Assembly (NCBI GenBank): GCA_030762935.1
Contig: CM060884.1
Location: 70,743,696 to 70,807,695 of the forward strand
Length of the DNA stretch: 64,000 nt
DNA from: Hymenopus coronatus
Taxonomy: Eukaryota > Arthropoda > Insecta > Mantodea > Hymenopodidae
Direction: 5' to 3'
Each line of letters begins with the position of its first letter. The first letter of the stretch is position 1. Below the pieces are notes generated by a model. It was not told where the DNA came from. It did not search any database and was given only the letters and a program-made list of their open reading frames with translations. Made by a program: the position numbers and the translations under genes. Below are positions 34,580 to 45,446 of this stretch, piece by piece.

Positions 34580-35436
34580 GTACACAGTATATAGAGAAGA
34601 TATTGTATTGCACCCAAAAATTCGATACCGAGATTTCACCGCAAATACATGTTTTAGGATCCCCTGTATCCAAAAAGAGTATTTTTGGAAAAAGGTCCGC
34701 GCGCGCGTGTGTGTGTGTGTGTGTGTGAGAACACGATAACTTAAAAACGAAAAGACGGTTATAAATACCAAACTTGGTATTTAGGTTTGCTATCTTCCAA
34801 GGATGCGACAAAAAGATTTTCAAGAAAATCTCCCCACCCCTAACTACCCTTTACATGGAAATTTTTTCGAACATTTTATTTTTCTTAAAAATGGCTCTAA
34901 AGATTTTGATTAAAATACCATATATTAAATCTATTTCCATCACAAATAAAATGTATATCTTGAATTTTCTGGGAATAGGTTCTACAGACCTCTTTATTTT
35001 GAATGAAGTTTACAGAATTTTTCGTAACTGGTAAACCGTAACAGATAGAAACTTACTACGCAAAAAATGTAGATCACGTTAAAAAACACCATTTATGACA
35101 CACGCTTTTTTTTCGTGGAATTGACCATTTCTGAGATATTGATTGATATAGTTTTTAGATTTAAAAAACGAAATGTTCTCACACGGAAAGTTATTAACTC
35201 CTGGCTCTGCATAGAAACGGTTTTCAACCACATGGTCACCAGCTTTTGAAAGATTTGACTATCACTTTAGTGCATTCCCTTATTTTCCTTCCACTTACAA
35301 GGAAGCAAGTAATTAAGATTATTTCTGTTAATGTTTATCTCCATTATCATAAAGTAGGTAGAAGAATATGCTTTTTAACAATAATTTGTTACAGCGATGT
35401 GGAGAAAGTCATGTGAATGTAACGTGTCAGATTTTT
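34580..35436 (+). repeat. FamA1, hairpin end cut by SINE-f
   Basis: Begins TACACAGTATATAGAGAAGA and ends near GTAACGTGTCAGA, 50 bp from host exon 1. Confidence 0.8.
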
Positions 35437-35485
35437 TCAAAATACTGTTAAGTGAATAAGTGAATTTATCAGTGTGCTACTTACC

Positions 35486-35574
35486 GAATGGCAGAATGCT
35501 CCCCATCACCACGGTGACGTGCTGTGTATCGTATTCATTTTTCTAGGTCGCCATTGCCTCATGTCGCCGCCACC
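35486..35574 (-). CDS. Exon 1 (start-codon exon) of a secreted Ser/Thr-rich protein gene
   Basis: Read on the minus strand, a good acceptor (CTATTTGCAG) precedes position 35574 and a strong donor (ATTCG/GTAAG) follows 35486. The start codon is ATG at 35507-35505, with G at -3 and +4 and an in-frame TAG upstream inside the exon. Two upstream ATGs open only short frames. The coding part is MGSILPF plus one base (phase 1). Joined to the exon at 17536 it completes a Val codon and gives MGSILPFVLVTLCLLLYG, a convincing signal peptide. The acceptor implies at least one further 5' UTR exon at higher coordinates. The splice join is inferred from phase and signal-peptide continuity; there is no transcript evidence. 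The following intron would be about 18 kb and full of repeats. Confidence 0.6.
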
Positions 35575-35717
35575 TGCAAATAGAACCAGCCATCACGGTA
35601 CAAGTCGTGTGATATAGCACAAATATTATAGTAAATAGCGGTCGCATGATATCTCAAACGAAAGACGGTATCTAAGTTATATGTTTTGAGACTCCCTGTA
35701 TCAAAAAATAAACCTTT

Positions 35718-36858
35718 ACTTTCCTTACACGTACTGCGTACAAAGTGTTTTAAGAAAACACAAACTTTGTGTTAAAGTTTGATATCTTCCAGGGATGCGA
35801 CACGATGATTTTGAAGAAAACCTCCCCACCCCACATAGAAAAAGTTTCGAGCATTTTGATTTTCTCAAAAATGGCTAACAATTTTGATTAAAATATCGTA
35901 TATTAAAGATATTTACATGGCAAATAAATTGTATATCTCCAATTTTCTGGGAATATCCTCTCAAGACTTATTTTTACTCAATGAATTTTGCTGAATTTTG
36001 AGTAAATGGTTAGTCTTAAAGAGATAGACAAAAACTTAGCGCACAAAAAATAAAAATCACCTTAAAACACACATTTTATGTCATTTACATTTTTTTTTCG
36101 TGGAATTGACTATTTATGAGATATTCTTTGTTATTTGTTTCAGATTCAAAATACTTATACTTTTCTCACACGGAAAGAGGTAAACTCCTAGGCCTGCATA
36201 GAAACGGATTTCATCCACATGGCAACCAGTTTTCAAAAGATTTGACTATCGTTTCAGCCTAGTGTATTCCCTTAGTTTCGTTTTTCTTACAGGGAAGCAA
36301 GTAATTCAGACAATTCCCGCTAATGTTTATCTCAATTATCATAAAATAAATAGAAGAATATGCTTTTTAACGATAATTTGTTACAGAGATGTAGAGAAAG
36401 GCATGTGAATGTAACACATCAGATTATTGTGTACTAAGTTTTTGTCTATCACTTAGTTTACCGGCTATGCAAAGTGCATCAGAATGAAGAGGTCTTCAGA
36501 GGCTATTCCCAGAAAATTCAGGATATACATTTTTCATAGAAAAATCTGAAATATATTGTATTTTAATAAAAATTGCCAGGGCCATTTTTTGGGAAAATCA
36601 AAAGTTTTCAAAAACATTCCATGTTCTAAGGATAGCTGGGTGGGGGGATTTTCTTGAAAATCTTCGTGTTGTATCCTTGGAAGATACATACTTAAATAGC
36701 CAAATTTGATATTTAACAACTTTTCGTTTTTGAACTATGCTGTCCATAAATATACACATGTATTTCCGGTGAAATTTCAATATTTAACTACAAAATGTGG
36801 AAAACAATGCCTCCTGTATCCACTGTGTACTTTGTACATACGTGAGAGAGAAAGTAAA
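35718..36858. repeat. FamA plus copy joined to a minus fragment
   Basis: 35718-36422 is a plus copy lacking most of the GT segment. 36424-36858 is the GT-side half of a minus copy. Confidence 0.75.
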
Positions 36859-36902
36859 AACAATGAAAACTTTTAGATTAATGAACTTATTATTATAAAA
36901 AT

Positions 36903-37115
36903 ATTTCTTTTCTATCATCCATTCTGCTTGCATTTTATGTGCTCCACTTCCTTATGCTCTACCCTGGCTCCAGGCCGACCACTCGTTCCAGGTTCTCCAT
37001 TCTGTGTTTTCGTGCAGTTGGCTACTGCCCGACAGGCTATTGACCACTTGTAAGTCCTAGGGGGTCTCGGTCGACTTAACCCTTACCGTATGCAGGACTA
37101 AGAAACGAAACAAAA
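36903..37115 (+). mobile_element. SINE-d, 5' truncated
   Basis: Only the 3' half is present, from CATCCATTCTGCTTGCATTT through GGCCGACCACTCG to an A-rich end after GGACTAAGAAACG. The head and central block are missing. Confidence 0.65.
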
Positions 37116-37448
37116 CATATTTTATCTACTTCTATTTATCTTCCTATACAGCAAATAACACGTCATTATTAGCTGTATTTGTAACGCATAGAACGTGTTA
37201 CAAAGCACTTTATTTCTTAAGAATCATGACGTAATTTATAAACATTCTCTTTCCAGATTTTTAATATATTGTTTCCCTCGAATTCAACAGAAGGCCTTGA
37301 AAAACAGAAGACATTCTACTACTGATTATTCCAACTGATCATACATGAAAACTAATTACAGCTTGTAGGTTAAGTATGAGTTCATCCATAAATCACACAA
37401 GAAAATTCTAACGGAAATATATAGTAATCTGACAATTTTACAATGTTT

Positions 37449-37592
37449 ACTTTCTCTAATGTACTATGTACATAGTGTATAGAAAATGTATTGTAACCCA
37501 CCCAAAAATTCGATACCAAGATTTCACCGGAAATATATGTTTTAGGGTCTCCTGGATCTCAAAAAAAAAAAAGCATTTTCACAAAAAGGTCC

Positions 37593-37623
<31 letters not shown>

Positions 37624-38353
37624 TGTGTGTGTGTGTGTGTGTGTGTGTCCGTGGTCTGTGAACACGATAACTCAAAAACGAAAAGTTGGTAAAACACCAA
37701 ACTTGGTACCTAAGGTTAGTATCTTCCAGGGATGCGACACGAAGATTTTGAGAAAATTCCCCCCACCCCAAACTACCCTTTACATAAAACTTTTTTCGAA
37801 AATTTTGATTTTCTCAAAAATAACTCTAACGATTTTGATTAACATATAATTTATTAAATACATTTACCTCAAAATAAAATGTATATCTTGAATTTTCTGG
37901 GAATAGCCTCCGATGACTACTTTATTCTGGATGAATTTTACCGAATTTTGCATAACTGCTTAACCGAAGAGATGGAGAAAAACTTACCACAAAAAATGTA
38001 GAGCACGTTAAAACACACGATTTATGTTATATACACTTTTTTCGTGGAGTTGATCGTTTTTTTAGATATTCCTTGTTTTTGGTTTCAGCTATAACTTATA
38101 CTTTTCTCATACAGGACTTTGTCAACTCGTATCTATACAAACAAAGGAACTTCATTGACATAGCAACCAGCTTTTGACTATCACTTTAACCTATGGTACT
38201 CCCTTATTTCGCTTCTACTTACAAGGAAGCAAGTAATAAGATTATTTCTGCTAATTTTTTCTCCATTAGCATGAAGTAAATAGAAGCAAAAGCTTTTTAA
38301 CAATAATATGTTGCAGAGATGTAGGGAAAGTCATGTGAATGGAACACATAAGA
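37449..38353 (+). repeat. FamA1, complete copy with long GT tract
   Basis: 905 bp; GT tract at about 37593-37648, followed by a complete 3' end. Useful as a reference copy because single-copy-looking DNA flanks both sides. Confidence 0.88.
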
Positions 38354-38490
38354 TTTTTAACATTGACTTGAGCTGTGATATTGGCATTTTTTTTCGACCA
38401 ACTCATTTGTTACACTACTAACACCAACTTCTTCATAAATCGGGTTACGCGTATCAATAGCATCACATTCAATAAAACCACCAAAAAACA

Positions 38491-38732
38491 TTTTTTATAG
38501 TGTTTAACGCCCGCTTTAACTACTTATGGCACCGAGGGCAGTGACACCGGTGATACATACATTATGATGGAGTACCGGTGGAATGCGATGGCGGGGGAAA
38601 CTGGAGTACCCGAAGAAAACCCGCCCCAGTGCCGCTTTGTCCACCACAAATATCACATGCGGTCGCTTGGGTTCGAACCCCGGCCGTCTAGGTGAGAGGC
38701 AAGTGGTTTAACCACTCGGCCACGGCGCGGCC
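38491..38732 (-). mobile_element. SINE-e, full length
   Basis: The head (GGCCGCGCCGTGGCCGAGTG, then GGGGTTCGAACCC) and A-rich tail are complete. I see no clear target duplication. Confidence 0.82.
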
Positions 38733-39124
38733 AGACTGCATAATTTGATAATACTCATCCATAATTTTAAATCCATTATCGAAAATGGAAATTTTTGATT
38801 TCGGTTAACCACAATAGTTACCATAACAATCAAGTTATAGAGATGAATAGTAACAATTAAAATTGTTCACTTATATAAGATTTAATATGTCACATTATAA
38901 TTGTTTCCTGCATTACAAACGCATTACCTTAAATAAATGTAGATAAAGTATTTTATCGTACAGATACTTGTAATAGACACCGTTGCTATGCAGAAACGAC
39001 ATGAGAAAACTTGGACTTTAAATCAAAGTGATAGTTATTAGCGCAACGGGTAGGATAAAGTAAACAGAATTCACTCGTTGCTCCGGAAACGAGTGGGATA
39101 AAGTAAATAAATAAATGGTTGGAA

Positions 39125-39363
39125 AATCTTGATATATGTAGGTCTTCGAACACCTTTAATGTTGATTTTAACATAGAATATTTGCTCCACAGAGAAGTAT
39201 ACTTCCAGCTTTTTGAAAGAAGATTAAAATAAGCAAAAATCACTTCTTCATTAATGCCCTGAACATTCTTCGTATCTGCCAATCTGCTGAAAATCTTTTT
39301 CGTATAATTTCCGTGAAGTCGACGGTAATAAAGCCTCAACTGCTTCTTTTGCTTCATTTAATA
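39125..39363 (-). pseudogene. Frameshifted tyrosine-recombinase-like N-terminal fragment
   Basis: In one minus-strand frame, starting at the mariner junction, the DNA reads LNEAKEAVEALLPSTSRKLY then EKDFQQIGRYEE. After a frameshift it reads INEEVIFAYFNLLSKSWKY and TSLWSKYSMLKSTLKVF, then ISRFSNHLF before similarity stops. This matches the core-binding (SAM-like) domain of the Crypton/KIAA1958-type tyrosine recombinases common in insect genomes. The catalytic domain is absent. The intact mariner at 39366 separates it from its upstream sequence. Family assignment is from pattern memory. Confidence 0.5.
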
Positions 39364-39365
39364 TA

Positions 39366-40691
39366 CGAGGGCCGTTCAGAAAGTAGCCTCCGATCGGTCA
39401 CAGTGCGGGTAGTGGGGGGAGTAGCGACGCCATCTGTGCATTCACGCACTCAGCAGGTCAGTCGGCATCAAGCCGTGGTCGAGTGAAAGTCGTACCTGCG
39501 CTAGTTTAGTGTTTGTGGCCGTTTGAAATGTGTATTGCAATAGAAAACCCCGCCAAATGTGAAGTGCGTGCTGTTATAAGGTTTTTTACAGCCAAAGGAT
39601 ATTCTGCAGCAGCTATTCATCGTGAGCTTTGTGCCGTGTACGGACCAAGAGTTATGAGTGAAGGAGTGGTCCGTGAATGGGTACGTTTATTTAAAAGTGG
39701 ACGAGAAAACGTTCATGATGAAGAGAGGAGTGGTAGACCATCATTGGTCACGGACGAACTCGTTCAGACAGTTGATGCAAAAGTTCGTGAAAACCGACGT
39801 TTCACAATGTTGGAGTTGTCTACTGATTTTCCACAGATTTCTAAGACTCTCTTGTACGAGATAGTGACAGCAAGATTGGGTTACCGTAAGTTCTGTGCAC
39901 GATGGGTGCCCAAAATTCTTACCGACCACCACAAAACTCAAAGAATGGCCTCTGCATTAGACTTTCTGTCACGTTATGAGGCCGAAGGTGAACCATTGTT
40001 AAACAGAATCGTGACCGGGGACGAAACCTGGATTAAGTACGTGAACCCTGAGGCAAAAGAACAATCAAAGATGTGGGCACATTCAAATTCGCCTACCAAA
40101 CCAATAAAAGCCCGGCAAGATTTTTCTGCCCGAAAATTGATGGCAACGGTGTTTTGGGATGCAAAAGGGGTGTTGTTGGTTGAATTCATGGAACGTGGGA
40201 CGACCATTAATCAAGACGTGTACTGTGAAACACTAAAACAATTACGACGGGCTATACAGAACAAACGCCGTGGTATGCTGACTTCCGGTATCGTTTTTTT
40301 GCACGATAACGCCCGTCCTCACTCTGCTCGCAGAACAACAGACCTTCTTGAGTCCTTCAAGTGGGACGTTGTCAACCATCCACCTTACAGCCCAGATCTG
40401 GCGCCAAGCGATTATCACCTCTTCATCCATATGAAGAAATGGCTCGGGTCCCAGCGGTTTGATGACGACGAAGAGCTCAAAGATGCGGTCACATGCTGGC
40501 TCCAGGCACAAGCGGGTGATTTTTATGCAGAAGGAATTTCAAAGCTTGTGAACAGATACGATAAGTGCCTCAATCGTTATGGAAACTATGTGTGCAAAGA
40601 TGTAGTTGTAAGATGTATATATTAAAATATTTTTATTTAACTTGGTGAATTTCTTGCAATCAACCGGAGGCTACTTTCTGAACGGCCCTCG
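39366..40691 (+). mobile_element. Intact mariner transposon
   Basis: The 1326-bp element starts CGAGGGCCGTTCAGAAAGTA and ends with its inverse. The first 27 bp of the terminal repeats match perfectly. TA dinucleotides at 39364-39365 and 40692-40693 are the expected target duplication. It carries one uninterrupted transposase frame. No SINE or FamA copy interrupts it and neither end is decayed, so it looks young and possibly autonomous. It sits in a decayed tyrosine-recombinase-like fragment on the opposite strand. Confidence 0.96.
39528..40625 (+). CDS. Mariner-family transposase, full length
   Basis: It encodes a cut-and-paste DDD transposase acting at TA targets. The ATG at 39528 gives 365 residues, about the usual mariner length. 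In-frame codons upstream of it have no ATG. The N-terminal DNA-binding half has helix-turn-helix features (about 25-59, YSAAAIHRELCAVYG) and a linker with SGRPSL at 68-73. The catalytic triad is D165 in TGDETW, D260 in LHDNARPH and D295 in PPYSPDLAPSD, with 34 residues between the last two (DD34D). WVPKILTDHHK at 126-136 matches the usual WVPHEL linker region. No stop or frameshift is present. Subfamily was not assigned; it would need a tree. Confidence 0.95.
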   Translation: MCIAIENPAKCEVRAVIRFFTAKGYSAAAIHRELCAVYGPRVMSEGVVREWVRLFKSGRENVHDEERSGRPSLVTDELVQTVDAKVRENRRFTMLELSTDFPQISKTLLYEIVTARLGYRKFCARWVPKILTDHHKTQRMASALDFLSRYEAEGEPLLNRIVTGDETWIKYVNPEAKEQSKMWAHSNSPTKPIKARQDFSARKLMATVFWDAKGVLLVEFMERGTTINQDVYCETLKQLRRAIQNKRRGMLTSGIVFLHDNARPHSARRTTDLLESFKWDVVNHPPYSPDLAPSDYHLFIHMKKWLGSQRFDDDEELKDAVTCWLQAQAGDFYAEGISKLVNRYDKCLNRYGNYVCKDVVVRCIY

Positions 40692-40692
40692 T

Positions 40693-41431
40693 ATCATTTG
40701 GAACCGATATATTAACGTTCTCAACGTGCATCGTAAACTTAATCAATTTGAAACTAGCAGCAATAAAAACAAAATTAGTATTCATACATAGCCTACCGTA
40801 TTTTATAACTATAAGAACGCCGCAATTCAATTCCTTATTCCTTATTTAATTTATTACTATCTGTTGTAAAATCATTAACTGAATATTTGTCATATATTAA
40901 TTTATCGTAACTGTGGGATAAAATAATGTATTATACAAGTGCACAAACCTCTATTATCCACTTTTATAATAACTAGTATTCAACTTGGTGCAAAAGTAGC
41001 TTTACTAACTCGTGGGTCTTAGATGACTCCCTGCGGTTGTGGTCTAACTTGACCCACAAATTAATAAAGCTCAACTTTTGCAGCTAGTTAAATAATATAC
41101 TATTAACATGAGATGTAAGAAATGAAGATATGGAAGTTACATTCGATTTGTAATCTTGTATGTAGGTTTGGCAGGATAGTGCTCAGGAATGTAAAACAGA
41201 AGTCATGCAGATTAGCTACATCCTACAACTGTTATGTAAAATGCGTTGCAAAGAGTTTCCGTACCCACGCTGTCTAGAAGACAAGAATACTCAATTGTTT
41301 TGACCACACCCTTTCTGTCATCAAACCAAAGGAAAGAGATAAAAGTCTTATTTTAGGAAGATCAAGGAAATAATTTAAATAGAGGTTTCACAGAAATGCA
41401 TGTTTTTTGCTTCTTCCTTTTGTTTTGTTTT
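40693..41431. other. AT-rich DNA upstream of the recombinase relic
   Basis: Apart from the palindrome at 40986-41089 nothing is recognised. The first 70 bp presumably belong to the element split by the mariner. Confidence 0.35.
40986..41089. repeat. Near-perfect palindrome / small snap-back element
   Basis: TGCAAAAGTAGCTTTACTAA and GTGGGTC are mirrored by GACCCAC and the inverse of TGCAAAAGTTGAGCTTTATT around a loop of about 30 bp. It could be a tiny MITE. Confidence 0.5.
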
Positions 41432-41432
41432 T

Positions 41433-42099
41433 ACTTTCTCTTCACATACTAGTACATAGTGTATAGAGAAGGTATTGTATTGCACCCAAAATTCGATACC
41501 AATTTCACCGGAGAATCATGTTTAAACACTCCCTGAATAAAAAAACCTTTTTAGAAAACATGTCTGCGGTCAACATAACTGAGAAGCGAAACGTTCGGTA
41601 ATTACCACATTTTGTATTTAAGTTCAGCATCTTCCAAGGATGCGTCCCGAAGATTTGCAAGAAAATACTCCCCCCCCCCGCCCCCCGAACCAACATATGG
41701 AAAAAAATCGAACATTTTGATTTTCTCAAAAATGGCTCTAACGATTTTGATTCAAATAGCGTATGTTAAAGACATTTATATGAAAAATAAAGTGTATGTC
41801 TTTAAATTTCTGAGAGTAGTCTCTGAGGACCTCTTTTTTCTGGATGAATAAACATAATTGGTAAACCGTAAAAGATTAAAAAAACCTTACTACACAAAAA
41901 TATAGATCTCGCTAAAACATAATATACATTTTGTACGCGGGGTTAATTGTTTCCAAGTCATGCAAAGAAACGGATTTCAATCCCATAGCAACCATATTTT
42001 AAAACATGTGACTGTCGGTTTAGTATTCTACTTACAAGGAAGCACGTAAGAGCAATTCTGCTTATATTTTTTTCGATTATCATGAAGCAGATAGAAAAA
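41433..42099 (+). repeat. FamA partial copy
   Basis: ACTTTCTCTTCACATACTAG onward; the GT tract is deleted and the last 60 bp are missing. Confidence 0.75.
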
Positions 42100-42102
42100 A
42101 AA

Positions 42103-42978
42103 AATGACGTATTCCATTCACATGACTTTCTCTACACCTCTGCAACAAATTATTGTTAAAAGGTGATATTTCTATCTTACTTCATGCTAATCGAGAAAAA
42201 ATTACAAGAAATAGATTTATTACTTGCTTCCTTGTAAATACGAGCGAAATAAGGGAGTAACATAGATTAAAGTGATAGTCAAAAGCTGGTTGCTATGTGA
42301 CTGAACTTCCTTTGTTTGTATGGATACGAGTTGACAAATTCCTATATGAGAAAAGTATACGTTTTTCAAAATCAAAGAGTGTCTTAAAAACGATCAACTC
42401 CACGAAAAAAATTATATAATATAAATTATGTGTTTTAATGTGCTCTACATTTTTGAGTGGTAAGCTTTCGTCCATCTCTTACGATTTGGCAGTTATGCAA
42501 AATTCCAAACAAAAAAAATCATCCAGAATAAAGTAGTCTTCAGAGGCTATTCCTAGAAAATTCAAGACGTACATTTTATTTGACAGGTAAATGACTTTAA
42601 TATAGCGTATTTTAATCAAAATCGTTAGAGCCATTTTTGAGAAAATCAATATTTTTGAAAAAAGTTCTATGTAAAGGGTAGTTGGGGGCGGGAGAATTGT
42701 CTTGAAAATCTTCGTGTCGCATCCTTGAAAGACACCAAACCTAAATACCAAGTTTGGTTTTTAACAGATCTTTCGTTTTTGAGCTCTGCTGTGCACAGGC
42801 ACACACGGACCTTTTTCGAGAAATGCTTTTTTTTTTTTTTTTTTTTTTTTTACTTTCTTTATCCCCATATATATAATAGAGCATTTTTAAAAAAAAGTCC
42901 GTGTGTGTGTGTCTGTGGACAGCATAGCCCCAAAACAAACTTGGTATTTAGGTTTAGCTTCCAAGGATGCGACACGAA

Positions 42979-43009
<31 letters not shown>

Positions 43010-43750
43010 CACCAAAGCTACCCTTCACATGGAAAAAATTTCGAAAATTTTGATTTTCTTAAGAATGGCTCTAACGATTTTGATTAAAATCCCGTATATT
43101 AAAGCTATTTATGTCCGAAATAAAATTTATATCTTGAATTTTTTGGGGATAGCCTGTGAAGAGCTTTATTCTGGATGAATTTTGCTGAATTTTGCTTAAC
43201 TGCTAAACCGTAAGAGAAAGAAAAAAAAACGTACTACACAAATAATGTACCTCATGACAAAACACACAATTTTTTTCCTTTACGTTTTTGTTGTGGAGGT
43301 AACCGTTTTCGAGATATTCCTTGTTATTTTTTTCAATTGTGAAGTACTTAAACTTTTCTCACACAGGAAGTGTCTGTTTTTCTTTTGTTCTACTCCTGGC
43401 CAAGCAAAGAAGTGATTTGCAACGACAGTCACATAACAATAGCTTTTAAAACATTTGACAATCACTTTAGCATAGTGATTCCCTTATTCCCTTCTACTTA
43501 TAAGGAACTAAGTAATAAGAACATTCTGCAAATGTTTATCTCGATCAGTATTGTGCGGAAAGAAGAATAACCTTTTGTAGGAAGTTTGTAGAGCAGCTAG
43601 AGAAATTCATGTGAGTGTAACACATCAGAATTCTTTGGATTCAGGGGGCCTAAAACATGTATTTCCGGTGAAATCTCGGTATCGAATTTTTGGGTGCATT
43701 ACAATACCTTCTCTGTACACTATGTACATAGTATGTGTAGAGAAAGTAAT
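42103..43750 (-). repeat. FamA1 outer copy split by a nested FamA2
   Basis: 42103-42850 runs to GAAATGC plus a T-run. The same copy resumes at 43634 with TTTGGATTCAGGGGGCC and ends GTGTAGAGAAAGTAAT. Confidence 0.82.
42852..43629 (+). repeat. FamA2 nested in FamA1
   Basis: ACTTTCTTTATCCCC to GTAACACATCAGA, inserted in the T-run between ATGC and GGATTCAGG of the host copy. It contains an A-run at 42983-43008. Confidence 0.83.
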
Positions 43751-44206
43751 AAGCATTTTAAGAATAATAATTTGTTATAGAGTTGTAGAGAAACTTATCA
43801 GAGTTTTAGCAAGGGGATTGAAATCCCCCCCTGAAATATACCCTAGCTACTCCTATGATTGTAATGGATTGGAATCGAAAATATTTCATTATAACTGACT
43901 TAACTTCCAGACTCTATACACAGTGTACATAAGATACAGAAGTATACAATGTTACAAGAGGAGGGGAATCTGCTGGTTATGTAAAAAGATTTGGACGGTG
44001 AGTTAGAGATGGTGGGTCGTGTCGCTCACCCGTATCAACAAACACCAGGGTGGCAGAGGGAGTCGGGAAAGTTTAGGAATCACCTGCCGAGACCATCTCG
44101 CGCAACCGTGTGCATCCTACTGGAATTATGTTTCACTTTCTTGAGGCTTGTTGGTCCTGGCATATCATTAAATTAACAGCCTTAGAAGATTCTAGGAGCA
44201 TAAATA

Positions 44207-45089
44207 CGAGGGTGCTCCAGAAAGTAACAGACGATTTTGCATAACTAAACAATAAGGAAATCTATGAACTCATTACTCTATTTCTCAACGTAATCGTTAT
44301 TGCTATCAAAGTATTTGTTGTCACGTGATGCCAGTTTTCAATGCGACGTTATACTTTTCTACCGCCAAAGAACTTATTCGCTTTTTTGAATGCCCAAAAT
44401 GTTCGATCGTCTCCTTAGCGCGGTGGTAGCGCGGCTGCTTACCAAGCGGGAGATCTGGGTTCGACGTGGGGATTCTTCCCTCGGTGAGAGACCTGGCCCC
44501 GGTGCACTCAGCCTCATGAGGAGCCAATTGAGGAGCTACTTGATGAAGTAGTGGCTCCGGAGGGTTCGACCTCGTCAGCAGAGACCGGGCGGTAGACCAA
44601 GCTTCCCTGTGAGCTGTCGTGCCATGCAGTTATTATAAATAACGCAAGTTTATGGTGACAATGCAATAACGAGTTTTCATTCAGGAAATGGCGCATAATT
44701 TACGAGTAATCAAGGATGAACCAGTGTGTACGAAAGACCGGAGTGGAAGTTCATCAATCGTTATGGAAGAGTTGAAAGGAACTGTTGATAAAAGAGTTAA
44801 GAAAAACTGGTGCTTCACTTTGGACACCGTACATGACTTTCTGGATGGAAAAGATTTCCCAGCCAATATAGACCTCAAAGTGGCAGTGACATCTTGGCTC
44901 ATATCTTTAGCGGTGGAAGACATCTGCATTGAAAAACCGGTACCACGTGACAATAAATACCATGATAGCTGACAATTACGTTAAGGAATAGAGTAAGGTA
45001 CTGTAACTTTGTAAATAAAGTTTTGTGTTGATAACGTTCGTTATTATTTAGTTATGCCAAACTGTCTGTTACTTTCTGGATAGCTCTCG
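44207..45089 (+). mobile_element. Internally deleted mariner (MITE-like) carrying a SINE
   Basis: The ends are CGAGGGTGCTCCAGAAAGTA and the inverse of CGAGAGCTATCCAGAAAGTA, with TA at 44205-44206 on the left. Subterminal sequence also matches inverted (ACAGAC then TTTGCATAACTAAA). The residual frame at 44688-44972 joins a transposase N-terminal part (SSSIVMEELKGTVDKRVKKN) directly to a C-terminal part (DLKVAVTSWLISLAVEDI), so the catalytic core is deleted. A SINE-b copy occupies about 44405-44640. It is non-autonomous. Confidence 0.8.
44405..44640 (+). mobile_element. SINE-b
   Basis: A tRNA-like head starts TCGTCTCCTTAGCGCGGTGG and contains GGGTTCGA, then a GC-rich body with CCTCATGAGGAGCC. 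The same family occurs near 63.1-63.4 kb on the other strand. It is inserted in a deleted mariner. Confidence 0.75.
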
Positions 45090-45446
45090 ATCCATTTGAT
45101 CCATTCGCCAGTTCATCCGGGTGCTGTTTCAATACTTTTTACTGGTTAGAGCCTTCAATTGTTATTATCGTAAAGGGCTGGGTTCCACTCATTTCCTGTA
45201 GCAATCAAATGTGTTAATTTTAGGAGAGCAATCAATACGGTTTGTTAATGACCCATCAGGCAATCAGCTGCAAGTGATTGGCAGTATTATCTGCTACAGC
45301 TTAACGCTATCTCTCTTGGAAATCGCATATTGTGTTGCGATCAATAGCAAAAGTTTATCGAGAAAAAAAAACAAGACTCTAATCAACCTGTAACGTTTAA
45401 CTGCAAATATTCGTTTATATTAAAATAACCAAAAAAGTTATCCAAA

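Noticed and set aside
34774..35034. Recurrent short frames reading like FSKMALTILIKIPYIKD and MYILNFLGIASED in many places
   Set aside because: They recur because they are the same FamA DNA. No common start, the stops vary and the opposite strand is equally open. AT-rich repeat rather than a gene family.
39741..40511. Minus-strand frames inside the intact mariner
   Set aside because: Shadows of the transposase frame on the opposite strand.
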